Shown piece after piece: positions 21,836 through 31,957 of a stretch of 64,000 nt of DNA (positions are counted from its first letter, which is position 1; each line of letters begins with the position of its first letter). A program made the position numbers and the translations under genes. The DNA is from Eremomyces bilateralis CBS 781.70 (lineage: Eukaryota > Ascomycota > Dothideomycetes > Eremomycetales > Eremomycetaceae): the NCBI RefSeq assembly GCF_010015585.1, contig NW_022985071.1, positions 1,018,100 through 1,082,099 on the forward strand, written 5' to 3'. Under the pieces are notes generated by a model. The model did no database searches and had not been told where the DNA came from. It saw only the letters and a list, made by a program, of their open reading frames with translations.

Positions 21836-22637
21836 TCAGGTTTGATTGGTTGTCTGCTTTCTATACGTGACCTTTTCGACGCCCACAGTTTCGACCCCAT
21901 TCGCATCCTTCCGAAGTTGGTATACATAAAGGACAAGCACATCCCCTTGCACCTAGAACGATTTGTCAACAACAGCATCACAGCGTAGTCAACACTGCAA
22001 CAGCATCATGCAGAAGTAGAACGTGGAAACTTACATCCATCAATACGAAACTCGGTGTTGGGTCCTCTTTCTCCGCCCACCATCCCGTCGTCATGGCACC
22101 TGTTGCACTCCCCGGGTTCACGAAGAACTTCCCTTCCAACTCGTAAGCCTCGAAGCGATGTGTACCGCCCCATAGGAGGATATCGACGTCCATCTGGCGC
22201 GCTGCAATCAGCAGGCTGTCCGGGTCGCCCTGCGGGATGATGGTGTGGCCATGCGTGAAACCGATGCGAAGCGAGCCATGCGTGACGACTTTGGAGAGTG
22301 CAAGGTTGGGTGCCTCGACATCGTAGTCGCCTTTGACGATGTGTAGCTCTGGGGCGATGCCGCGGAGGAAGTCGTAGGTTTCCTTGTCGGTCAGATTGCC
22401 CAGGCAGAGAATTTGGCCGATCTTGCCGGGCGCGAGGAGGCGTTTAAACTGGAGGGAAACGGATCGTCAATTCTGGAGGACATCATGCATGCTGCAATCG
22501 GTGGTGGTCCATACCTTTGACGGGATATCCTGCTCACGGGTCAGAAATTCCACTCAAGTGATGGGAGGGATGATACGCACAGCGGCCCGGTCTGGGATGA
22601 AGAGGTCACCTAGACATAGTACCAGTCTCGAAGACAT
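21836..22637 (-). CDS. vps29: Retromer subunit VPS29
   Basis: Core retromer subunit for endosome-to-Golgi retrieval; it has a metallophosphoesterase fold used as a protein-binding scaffold. Four exons: 22637-22581, 22527-22513, 22448-22035 and 21952-21836 give 200 residues. The second exon is only 15 nt (DIPSK). The joined protein runs MSSRLVLCLGDLFIPDRAA, DIPSK, FKRLLAPGKIGQILCLGN, HIVKGDYD, FTHGHTIIPQGD, LLWGGTHRFEAYE, NPGSATGA, and ends VEKVTYRKQTTNQT. The phosphoesterase-like blocks GD, GN.T, GDYD, HGH and GGTH are all present. Introns are 53-83 bp. The promoter lies next to a hAT insertion whose left edge is about 265 bp from the start codon. Confidence 0.94.
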
Positions 22638-22871
22638 GCCTGATTACGGCAGGGTCTCAAACGAATTGAGAGCGAAGTGGGGAGACTGGAGACGCCTTTG
22701 TTGAGTACAAGGCGTCGAAGATTTGATAGACCATCCGTCAGATCAGACCTCCATGTGTGAGCTCCTGCGGCTCCCATGTCAAGGTGAACGTGAAGCTGTC
22801 GAACCGCAGGGCAGAAGCCTCGCAGGGGTGGGCATGTGGCTTCGAGCTTGGCGGATAGGGTATACAGTACA

Positions 22872-22888
22872 TGAGTCACGTGTGACGT
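22872..22888. promoter_or_regulatory. Overlapping TGAGTCA / CACGTG / TGACGT motifs
   Basis: Within 17 bases, about 240 bp upstream of VPS29, lie TGAGTCA (22872-22878, the Gcn4/CpcA-type bZIP site), CACGTG (22877-22882, E-box) and TGACGT (22883-22888, CRE half-site). These are textbook core motifs; function here is inferred. The hAT element inserted seven bases beyond them. Confidence 0.4.
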
Positions 22889-22894
22889 GATTGA

Positions 22895-22902
22895 GTTTCC
22901 AG
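22895..22902. repeat. Left 8-bp target-site duplication of the hAT element
   Basis: GTTTCCAG directly before the left terminal repeat; an identical copy lies at 25685-25692. Confidence 0.92.
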
Positions 22903-25684
22903 CAGGCTGGCTAATCGAGGCGAGGCGTCGCGAGGCCCTCGCCTCGCCTCGCCTCGTTCCTCGATCAACCCGTCGCGAGGCAGTCGGTATATCTTCGGAT
23001 AATTAATAAGCGGGTTGGAAAGGTCTCGCTAGACCCATTTGGTCCTATTCTACCAATCTTTCATCATCTCAGTCCGTATCTTCTGGATGTGACCCAGATT
23101 CTATGGGATTTGGTGAGCTCATTAAACATTCCAGCTGGAGTCATGAATATTGAGGAGGTTTTGGTCAAATCCAAAGCCAATATATGTATAATATCAAGAT
23201 TACTCTCAACGTATAGAATCGATATCAATATGTCGTCTTTACAGTCGTCTCTACCATCGTTTTCCTCCTCTTTTTCTGAGTATGCTCCTGACCCCGGCGG
23301 AATAGGAGATTTCACGCCTGATCCAGAGTTTCTCCGTGAATACGGTCTCTCCCTCGTGAAAGAGTATCATCGCTTATCTAGCCCGCGAAAGCGAAGCGTT
23401 GTATGGGACTGGGGATTCGTCGCTCGCAGAGTAGACGAGGAGGAAGATATTCCATATTGGGTCTGCTATATCTGTTGGCGAAGGGCTCGATCCAACCTCG
23501 ATTTAAAGCTCTATAGGGTCGGCGCGACGTCGTCTGCACGAGACCATCTTATAAGAGATCACTCTTTCTTGAGCCGTGGATCACAGGTAATCCCTCCTGG
23601 ATCTCGTGAATCGTGGGCTCTCCATCACCATTCTCTGCCTCTCCGGAATGGGCTCTTGAATGTCAATGCGGCGTATTTAAAATGGGTGATCCTCGACGGT
23701 ATACCATTTCGCCAGGCCTCTTCTGTGGCACACAACGGATTGATGGAATCTTTGAGCGGTGGAGATCCACAGCTCAGAGTAAAGAACCACCAATCCGTAT
23801 ACAATAGGGTGGCCAAGGTATACGAAGAATGCCTTGTTCTTGTGTCCCATACACTTTCGCGTGCATCCAGCAAGATATCGTTGTCGTATGACATCTGGAC
23901 GTCTGCGACCGATATACCCTTCTTTGGTATCGAGGCCCATTTCATCTCCGGCGGTGAAACACCACGCCAACGGAATACCCTCCTCACTGTGGAAGAGGTT
24001 CAAGGAGCTCATACAGGGCGAAATCTATCACGGATCATGAAAAACACCGTACAGGCGTATAAGATCAAGGAAAGGATCGCTTACTTGATGTCTGATAACG
24101 CAGATAATAACACCACGGCGGTAGAAGAGCTTGGAAATATTACTAATATCCCGGTCTCTGGAAAACGGTTACGATGCGCCTGTCATATCGTTAATTTGAT
24201 ATGCAAACAGCTATCTACCGACCATTTGGCTGGCACGGACAACGACGAGTCAGATGGCCTTCAATGTACGCAGGACAGTGGCATTCCTGGCCATCCAGGA
24301 CAGAATCTTCGAAGTCCTACGCTTCCAACGAATGTCGATGTGGTCTCCGTTGAACGCCTCAAGTCTATCATTACCCATATCAAAAGTAGCTCGAAACGTG
24401 AGCAAGAGTTCTTGACGATCCAAACCACTATTTTAGAGGGTATGGTCGATCAATCTCAGCGACGTCGCGATCAGCCTCTCCGTATTATCCGTGAAAACCA
24501 GACACGGTGGAATACAAGATACGACTCGATTAGTCGTGCTCTCCGTTTACGCGCTACAATTGATCAGTACTGCGCAAGACACGCCTCTCTCCAGGGGCTT
24601 ACAGGGGCTGATTGGGCTGTTCTAGAAGAGCTCCAAGCGATTTACCACCCCTTCCTTATTCGCTCCAAAATCCTAGAAAGTAACGCTGAGGATGGTGCTG
24701 AAGGAGCTCTTTTCGAATCTTACCTCGTTATCCACTTGATCGTGAAAGATTTAGTCTCTTTGATCGCGGAGATACCGAGGCGACCGGTTCTCCAGGAGCT
24801 CGCATCGCCTCTACAGAGAGCCCTCTCTAAGGCGATGAAATACCAACTTAAAATGAGGGACCCGCAGACTCCTGCGTATATGCTCGCGGTATTGCTTCAT
24901 CCACGATATAAGAAAAGGTTCTTCGATCTCAAGGAACCGAAAAACCCTAGCACGGCTCAAGTCATTACTAAATTACGTGAGTCTGTCGCCACGTTACGGC
25001 AAGATATATCCGTCCCAGAGAGCTCTTCGTCAACGGATCATACCGTGCGGAGCGCCTACCAGGACTTCTTAGGTTCTTGGGGGCCTGGATTTGAACCACA
25101 GGAAATCTCCTCCGTGGATGAGGTTTCTGAATATCTCAACGAGCCTCAGGAGAAGATGAAGGCCCCTATGGAATGGTGGATTGCTAATCGTACGCGATTT
25201 CCAGCTCTCTATAGGATCGCTATGGACCTTTTTGCCACTCCAGCATCCGCCGCGGATATGGAGCGGATATGGTCCTCCTGTGGGCGACTCCTGGACACAG
25301 AGAGAGCCCGTATGAACGCGAAGACGTTGAGGAAGTTGGTGTGTCTACAGCATTGGTTTAGAAATGGTATTATTAGTGATCTTGATCTCGAGAAGATCGT
25401 CTTCTCACAAGCGAATCTAGCGGTGGATAATGACGACGACGAGGAGGAGGAGTCTAGCTAGGAGAATATAGTATGCGATCTTCACCACCACCGTCTTTAC
25501 CATCCTCCTCACCGTGATATCGACCTCTGTATGGCATACAGGATTACGGAATTTCATCTTTGGTACGCTCAACCATGGTTCCAGCAGGCGTCGCGAGGCG
25601 GTTTAGTATGCAATCGAGGCGAGGCGAGGCGAGGCGCTTAGTCATCCCTCGCGACGCCTCGCGACGCCTCGATTAGCCAGCCTG
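22903..25684 (+). mobile_element. hAT-family DNA transposon, apparently complete
   Basis: A 2,782-bp cut-and-paste element bounded by identical 8-bp duplications GTTTCCAG (22895-22902 and 25685-25692), the size hAT elements make. The outer 20 bases, CAGGCTGGCTAATCGAGGCG, are identical in inverted orientation at both ends. Inside each end are clustered GAGGCG and CGTCGCGAGGC repeats, probably subterminal transposase-binding motifs as in other hAT elements (inference). It holds one long uninterrupted transposase frame. The perfect duplication, matching ends and open frame suggest recent insertion. Confidence 0.93.
23230..25461 (+). CDS. hAT transposase (BED zinc finger, RNase-H-like core, dimerisation domain)
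   Basis: Transposase of the surrounding hAT element, 743 residues from MSSLQSSLPSFSSSF; an earlier in-frame ATG at 23143 would add 29 residues but sits in AT-rich, non-protein-like sequence. Domains in order: a BED-type zinc finger (VCYICWRRARS, then RDHLIRDH); the RNase-H-like core with LSYDIWTSATDIPFFG (first Asp), LMSDNADNNTTA (second Asp) and CACHIVNLICKQL (CxxH); and the C-terminal region WWIANRTRFPALYRIAMD then ATPASAADMERIWSS with the expected Glu. The dimerisation signature continues to LVCLQHWFRNG, and an acidic tail closes the protein. No stop or frame change is seen, so the protein may be active. Codon use and AT content differ somewhat from neighbouring host genes. Confidence 0.92.
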   Translation: MSSLQSSLPSFSSSFSEYAPDPGGIGDFTPDPEFLREYGLSLVKEYHRLSSPRKRSVVWDWGFVARRVDEEEDIPYWVCYICWRRARSNLDLKLYRVGATSSARDHLIRDHSFLSRGSQVIPPGSRESWALHHHSLPLRNGLLNVNAAYLKWVILDGIPFRQASSVAHNGLMESLSGGDPQLRVKNHQSVYNRVAKVYEECLVLVSHTLSRASSKISLSYDIWTSATDIPFFGIEAHFISGGETPRQRNTLLTVEEVQGAHTGRNLSRIMKNTVQAYKIKERIAYLMSDNADNNTTAVEELGNITNIPVSGKRLRCACHIVNLICKQLSTDHLAGTDNDESDGLQCTQDSGIPGHPGQNLRSPTLPTNVDVVSVERLKSIITHIKSSSKREQEFLTIQTTILEGMVDQSQRRRDQPLRIIRENQTRWNTRYDSISRALRLRATIDQYCARHASLQGLTGADWAVLEELQAIYHPFLIRSKILESNAEDGAEGALFESYLVIHLIVKDLVSLIAEIPRRPVLQELASPLQRALSKAMKYQLKMRDPQTPAYMLAVLLHPRYKKRFFDLKEPKNPSTAQVITKLRESVATLRQDISVPESSSSTDHTVRSAYQDFLGSWGPGFEPQEISSVDEVSEYLNEPQEKMKAPMEWWIANRTRFPALYRIAMDLFATPASAADMERIWSSCGRLLDTERARMNAKTLRKLVCLQHWFRNGIISDLDLEKIVFSQANLAVDNDDDEEEESS

Positions 25685-25692
25685 GTTTCCAG
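25685..25692. repeat. Right 8-bp target-site duplication of the hAT element
   Basis: GTTTCCAG directly after the right terminal repeat, identical to the left copy. Confidence 0.92.
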
Positions 25693-26211
25693 AGCCCCAG
25701 CGCGGTTTTATGCCTCGGCGCCTGAGGACTGAATATCGGACCTCGCCAACACCCCGTCATGCTCTGTGCTGCTCATGGTCTACTCACTGTCGGCTGTCGA
25801 CCAACAGTCCATACCTCCAATATAATAATGATTGAAGACTGCAAAAGAAAGAAGGCCTCGCGGAACCTCCCAACATAATTCCAGGTGTGAAAGAGTATTC
25901 CGCCTTCTCATGGGCGATATCCAGGCGTCCGATGCTTCCGTACCTCACAGTCCGACCCTCTCCTCCTCCCCTTGACAAATTGACCATAATATAAATGCTT
26001 AACTAAGTTAGTGCTACCTAAGATAAGCCGATCGATTCCCGTCATAAGTGGCTCTTTTGGTCCTTTCACAGTGATACAACTCGCGCGAATGGAAGAAACC
26101 AACTGAAAGTCCATCCCTGCGCAACATTGCGAAATCGGCCACCAGGAACCATACGCCATACAGTCATCAGAACCCCGACATCACCCCGCGGCTACAGTTA
26201 AGTTAGGGACC
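25693..26211. promoter_or_regulatory. Upstream region of the aminotransferase gene
   Basis: 519 bp between the hAT right end and the AGX1 start. No other gene was seen; it should contain the AGX1 promoter and the original distal VPS29 promoter, separated by the insertion. Confidence 0.45.
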
Positions 26212-27585
26212 ATGAGACCACTGTATCAGAGACTCAATTTCTTCAACATCTCTCGACAACGTGCCACCACCTTCCATTACTCCCCTCAATCGCCCATTGC
26301 TCGACGATATCAATCCACTACCTCCAAAACAGCCACAACGTTACCATCCAAAATGTCTTCGCAACCGCCCCATTCCACGTTACTGATCCCCGGACCGGTG
26401 GAGTTCGACGATGCCGTTCTCCAGTCCATGTCCCATTTCAGGTACACCAAGCCCCCCTTCGGTCACCTATACTGTGTCTAACAGTGTGCAGTGAATCTCA
26501 TGTCGGCGCACCTTTCGTCGGCGTCTTTGGCGAAGCCCTGACGATGCTCCGCAAGCTGTTCCAAACCTCTGACCCCGCTTCCCAGCCCTTTATCATCTCT
26601 GGCTCAGGCACTCTCGGCTGGGACCAAGTGGCATCCAACCTGACGGAGCCGGGCGAGGATGCCCTGGTCCTCCACACCGGGTATTTCGGAGACTCGTTTG
26701 CCGACTGCTTCGAGACGTACGGCGTGCGCGCGACCCAGCTCAAGGCCGCGATTGGAGACCGGCCGCAGCTGGATGAGGTGGAGAAGGCGCTGAAGGAGCG
26801 AAAATACAAGGTCATCACGGTGACGCACGTCGATACGTCGACGGGGGTGCTAAGTGAACTCAAGAACCTGTCGGAGACGGTGCACAGGGTCAGCCCCGAG
26901 ACGCTGGTGGTGGTGGATGGCGTGTGCAGTGTGGGATGCGAGGAGATTCGGTTCGACGATTGGGGAATTGATGTGGTTCTGACCGCCAGTCAAAAAGCCA
27001 TCGGCTGCCCGGCGGGTTTGAGTATCCTCATGGCCTCCGGCCGCGCGATCGAGACGTTCAAGAACCGGAAATCTAGACCCTCCTCGTATTTTGGGTCCTG
27101 GAAGAATTGGCTGCCCGGTAAGTGGTTGACATCCGCCCCATGCGCTTTTGCTAACCTGCTTCAAAGTTATGCAAAATTACGAAGCCAAGAAGCCATCGTA
27201 CTTCGCGACGCCGTCTCCCCAGCTCGTCCGCGCTCTGCACACGACGCTCACCCAGATCCTTTCCAAGCCGCTTGAGGACCGATATGCGGCACACGCGGCA
27301 GCATCCCGGAAGGTGAAGCAAGCGGTCGCCGATATGGGACTGAAGCAGATCGCATCCAAGCCGGAAAACCAGGCCAATGCGATGACCGCCATCTACCTTC
27401 CCGAAGGAGTCAAACCCACCGATGTGCTTCCCAAGCTCGGCCAAAAAGGTGTCGTCTTTGCCGGTGGTTTGCACAAGGAAATCGCTACGAGGTACATCCG
27501 ATTCGGTCATATGGGCGTCAGTGTCACGGACCCGGACCGAACGGATATCGACCACGCTATCGAGGCGCTGAAGTCGAGTTTGTAG
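26212..27585 (+). CDS. agx1: Alanine-glyoxylate aminotransferase
   Basis: PLP enzyme making glycine from glyoxylate and alanine (class V fold). Three exons: 26212-26441, 26492-27117 and 27167-27585, joined in frame across 50- and 49-bp introns, give 424 residues. The PLP lysine is in LTASQKAIGCPAG (about residue 245). Other family blocks are LIPGPVEF, SESHVGAPFV, GSGTLGWDQV, VTHVDTSTGV and VVVDGVCSVG. The first ~47 residues (MRPLYQRLNFFNISRQRATT...) are Arg/Ser/Thr-rich with no acidic residue, like a mitochondrial presequence. A second in-frame ATG at 26353 (MSSQPPHSTLLIPGP) matches the start of cytosolic or peroxisomal forms. The C-terminus is SSL, only a weak match to a peroxisomal signal. 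Dual targeting by alternative starts is plausible but unproven. Confidence 0.92.
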
Positions 27586-27791
27586 GACGTCAAATGGAAG
27601 CATAGCCATGTTCTATGTATAAGTGTGGGAATGCGTGATACATAAAAAGTGGTCGGTTTTCGGCGACTCCCGAAAGGGCTTCATTCTGGCATTATATAGG
27701 ACGCCGTAGATATAGACGGGTTTATCCTCATACCTCGTACATGTCATTCAACACCCATCCCGACATCATGATATACAAACAATTCCCGCAT

Positions 27792-29481
27792 TCAATGCTC
27801 CGGGACGGCAATGGCGTCCTTGCAAAGGATCACCACCTTCTTGAACAACCGCCGCCACTCCAGAGGGTCACCCTTTTTCTTCAGGAATCGGACCTCCAGC
27901 AGCTCATTGTTATATCGCTCCACCAAAATAGCTCCCGCCAGAGCCTGCTTCCGTCCGTCGATGGTCTTGACTTCGACGACGGCTCCACTGTCCGTGATTC
28001 GTTCCGTTGCCGGTATACCCAAGCGATGCATTGCCTCTTTAAGCAGAGGGAGAAGCAGCGTCAGGGATCGGGGCGAGACGAATCGAGTGAGGGAGAACGA
28101 TGGCATGATGTCCTTGAAATGCCTCGCCTGCTGGGTCAGCGTCAAGGGGACGGCGGGCGTAGCGGTGAATTGCGACAGCGACGGATCTTCGGCTAGGTAG
28201 CTCAGGAGCGAATGCGAGATCGTGCCGCCGCTTCGGATATCGGTCGGCTGGCTGAGACTCACGCCCTCCTGGAAGTGAGGCACCCGTTCCCAGTCCAGTG
28301 ACATCTCCCCGACCAGTGTCTCGGGCTGCGTCATGCTGATTTGTGGTTGGTCCATGTCCATGGCGTCCATTCGATGCGGTGTGAAAGTCGGCTTGGAGTC
28401 GAAGTCAATGTGTAAGGATTCGAGCATTTGCGTCGCCAGCACCACCGGATTCGCGATCCTCCCACGCGCGTCGAGGTAAGGGTTCCGCTCCGTGAACCAA
28501 GGATGGGTCCGGACCTCTTGCAGCGAGAAGCGTTGGGCACTGTCAAGCTTCAACATGCCTCTCAGTAAGGACGTGACCGAGGAGTCCAGTTTCGTCCATA
28601 GCTCGTCCGTCGTTCGTCCCTCCAATTTGACGAACTCCATGAACTCGTAACTGTTCATCGTCGGCTCATCCCACGGCGTGTTGCCGACCAGGAGGACAAA
28701 CAATACGATTCCGCATGACCAGATGTCCACCTTATCGGCCTGGTACCCCGATTCTAGCTCGTTTCCTTTCTTGTTCGACCTCTGGGCCAGGACTTCCGGC
28801 GCGATGTAGGGCGGGCTTCCGCAAACCGTCGTACACCGCTTTTCGATATTCCGGTGCCGAAACAAAGTGGCTAGTCCAAAATCCGCGAGCTTCAGATTCC
28901 CCCCGCCGGACAGCAAGATATTCTCCGGTTTCAAGTCGCGATGCGCGATCCCCTTGTCGTGCATATAGCTGACCGCATTGATCAACTGGGTGAAGTACAG
29001 GTGTGCCACCCGGTCCCCCACGCCTTCATCAGCCTCGATCTTGTCGAACAGATCGCCGCCTTCAGCCAGCTCCATCTGGATCCATAGCCAGCTCGGATCG
29101 CCTCCGAAACCGATGCATTCTATGATGTTCTGGTGCTTCCCCAGGTGCTTGTGCAGGATGACTTCGTTTTCGAGCTTCTTTTGCGTCAATCGTCCGATTC
29201 GGAAGGCTTGTTCTTTATTGATAAATTTGACGGCGATGATGGGTTTTACGTCTTTGAGGGGACAGGCTTTTCGGATGCTACAAGAGTTCGGTTAGAAACG
29301 CGTTTTGATCCCCAAGTCTCAACGGGATCAACCTACAATGCGTATGCTCCTTGCCCAATAGTTCCAGAAACGAGGCGGAAGGGGAGGTTGATTGGTTCCT
29401 CGACTTGGCTCTGAAGATACATTAGAAGAATGTTAGAGATGTCATCGCAAGCGTTGCGTAACTTACTCCCAGGGGCGCCAT
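27792..29481 (-). CDS. chk1: Checkpoint kinase CHK1
   Basis: DNA-damage checkpoint Ser/Thr kinase of 524 residues. Three exons: 29481-29467 (MAPLG), 29410-29337 and 29277-27792, joined by 56- and 59-bp introns (GTAAGT and GTAGGT). Kinase domain about residues 15-290: glycine loop SGTIGQGAYAF, ATP lysine in IIAVKFINK, HRDLKPENILL, ADFGLATLF, the activation loop CGSPPYIAPEVL characteristic of CHK1, and VDIWSCGIVLFVLL. The C-terminal half carries the regulatory, KA1-like region (about residues 400-520; SFSLTRFVSPRSLTLLLPLL). No SQ-rich FHA region is present, which separates it from the Rad53/Chk2 type. It converges on AGX1 with 206 bp between stops. The tiny first exon is supported by its splice site and by the family N-terminus. 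Confidence 0.9.
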
Positions 29482-30300
29482 TGAAGTACGTACTTACCGG
29501 TATTTGATACCATCGATGGAAGATAAACACAGGGCAAGTGGTTCGTGGTGGGGAGACGCGCCGACAAAGTCAACCGTTGACGCGGTCGTTGTGGCTATCG
29601 GGGGCTTTGGGGCCCTGGCTGGGGCGGATCTTTGCTGGGATTCGGGGGGTTGGTGCGCCACCCGCCCGCAATCCAGGGAGAGATCTTGATGCCACATCAG
29701 ATGAAGTCTGGCTTCAGTTTGCGAATCTACAGATCGCCGGACAAAAATTTAGGGGAAAGATATCATAGCTTCACACGGTTGCACAAGGGTGCTGAAGGTT
29801 GCACAACATATTAATTTACAGCTACTGATAAGGAGGTACTTAACTACTTAAAGTAGCAGACTGCCCCTTCTGTCATTCATCAGGTGTAAAGCAGACCATG
29901 ATAAACGTATCAGTCACGATCATGGTCTGGAGCAAAGCCATACTGCATACTATAGTAAGTACTGTAGATGGCAATTATATACCTGTATTCTTCTCGGTGG
30001 TCTCATGGTGTCTGTACATTAAACTAGATTGTGATTCAATGATACCTTCGTCGCTCGAAGGCCAGATGAACTCCTGGACCAACGCCTTGACACCACCACC
30101 GCCACCACCAAGTACAAAGTAAAGTACCACTACTATCCATACATGCCTTTAGGCACGTCATATGCACATCCGAGGTCCAATTATTACAGTACATCCCGAT
30201 ATCCAAACTCTTGATGGGTTCCTTTCCCCCTGGGAATGTGGGAAGGGTATGCAGAGAGATGATGCATTTAAAACACTGCCAGTTATCCATCATAGGTCAG
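29482..30300. other. Intergenic between CHK1 promoter and J-protein 3' end
   Basis: 0.8 kb holding the CHK1 promoter and the 3' flank of the J-protein gene. Short open frames show no family features. Confidence 0.6.
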
Positions 30301-31481
30301 TCATCTCCTAGTAAGTTCGTGCAACCTCCGACAGCTCTTCATATCGAACTGCCGCGCTCTCTGCATCTTCTCTTCATCCTGGAAGAACCAGCCTTGCGCA
30401 TCCTGCACCAACCGCTCCCGCTGCTGCGTCTCGATGTTGCACTCGGAGTGCAGCTTACCCACGTAGCGCGTCTCGGCATGCTTATCCAGGTCCCGCCATT
30501 GCCGCCGGCCAAAGTCTTGAACATCTCGAGGATTGACGTAATACGGAACCTTTAGGTTCGACGAAGTGTGCTGCATCGTATAGGGTGGGGAGACAGAGTC
30601 GAAGCGAACTTGCGGGCCTGATGGTTCGGAGTTCCCGCTAAAAATGGAGGAAAGGAGGGGGAGGACGAAGAGGAAGAGAAGAGGGAGGAGAGACGTGAGG
30701 GTGCTGTAGGCGCTGGGTGCGGGTTCGTTCTGAGCTCCATTCGCACGCCGCCGAGGTCTTCCATTATTGAACTGATGGACTCGGATCCCCGGTCCTCCTC
30801 CCATGTTGAAACTGAAAACGGGGCCGTCGAAAAAGTCGCCTCCTGGAACTTTTGGTAAGCGGGGGTTATAATTTGATAGGGGTGCGATATGCACATACCG
30901 AATCCTCCGCCGCCAAATGCGCCACCGCCGCCGAAGAACTGCCTGAACATTTCCTCCGGTGATATCTCCTCCTCGAACATGGAGCCGCCTCCGCGTGCGC
31001 CTGGTGATCGCGCGAACCCGCTAAAGGGGGACGTCGCTGGGCCGCCGCCGCCTCCGAATCTGCTGTCGGGATCCCCGCCGAACTTGTCATATTTGGTCTT
31101 CTTGTCTGGATCGGATAGGACTTGAAATGCCCTTGAGACCACTGCGAAAGCATCAGTCAGCTTGGACGACTTCCTTATCGGAGACGATTGCCAATACTCA
31201 CTTTTGAAAGCCTCATCCGCGCCATCGTAGCCGTTCTTGTCGGGGTGAGTTAGTAAACTTAACTTCCGGTAGGCTTTCTTAATATCCGAGTCCGAACACG
31301 ACGCGCGGACTTCCTCCAGCCCCAAGATATCGTAATATCCTGTTGCTGCACATTTCCGGACTCTTATGACGGCGGTCTTCTGCTCCGCGGTAAATGCCCT
31401 CCCGGCGCTGCCATCGTGATGTGCTCGGTGCTTTGCGTCGCCATTCGGAGTCGCATTCGACCCGGTGGCCTTTCCCGACAT
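30301..31481 (-). CDS. ER membrane J-domain co-chaperone (Hlj1/DNAJB12-like)
   Basis: Hsp40 protein of 354 residues that should recruit Hsp70 to the cytosolic face of the ER for degradation of misfolded membrane proteins. Three exons: 31481-31202, 31141-30899 and 30842-30301 (introns 60 and 56 bp, GTGAGT and GTATGT). The J domain is at about residues 47-115, with YYDILGLEE, the catalytic HPD in LLTHPDKNGYDGADEAFK, and AFQVLSDPDKKTKYD. A Gly/Phe-rich linker follows (FGGGGGPATSPFSGF, FRQFFGGGGAFGGGGFG), then a membrane helix SLLPLLFLFVLPLLSSIF. The C-terminal part (HSECNIETQQRERL, AQGWFF) fits the DUF1977-type tail of DNAJB12/Hlj1 proteins. No ER retention signal is visible. The domain order makes the call firm; assignment to yeast Hlj1 rather than a sister J-protein is by analogy. 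Confidence 0.9.
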
Positions 31482-31957
31482 TACTAGCGGCGACCCTGGA
31501 AGTTATAGCCCGCTACAAACGCTCGGGAGTTCGAAGATTGCGTTTGATAATCGGTTGGGAACGGAAGTCGAGGCGCTGGTGCAAGGTACGGAATCGAATC
31601 GTGGGCTTTAAAGACAGTTGTCCATATGGCATAAGAGGGGTGGACACAGGGTTTGCGGGTCGGGGTGTGGTGATAAGTCCTTTTCGGAGTTATGGATGAG
31701 TCCAGATTGCATATCGCAATGAGGATTGTTCGTCAGTTGTTGTCACTCCAGTCCAACGTTGCGCCACCTAACACTCCTAGTCCACAGATCTTAGTTCTCG
31801 AAGACAGGACACCGAATTGATGGTTATGTCAGCATATTTTCCTTGTTATCGGTATCAAATCCCTGTCTGTTAGTCCAGAATGGCTTCCACACGTGAGACC
31901 TAACCCTGACGGTGATAGCGTGTATTGAATTTCGTAGGGAATCACCATCCATATTGA
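31482..31957. promoter_or_regulatory. Shared divergent promoter, J-protein / AIM19-like gene
   Basis: 476 bp between head-to-head starts. No gene or recognised motif was seen. Confidence 0.45.

Noticed and set aside
27148-27609. Minus-strand open frame of 152 codons over the aminotransferase end
   Set aside because: Antisense shadow of the third AGX1 exon.
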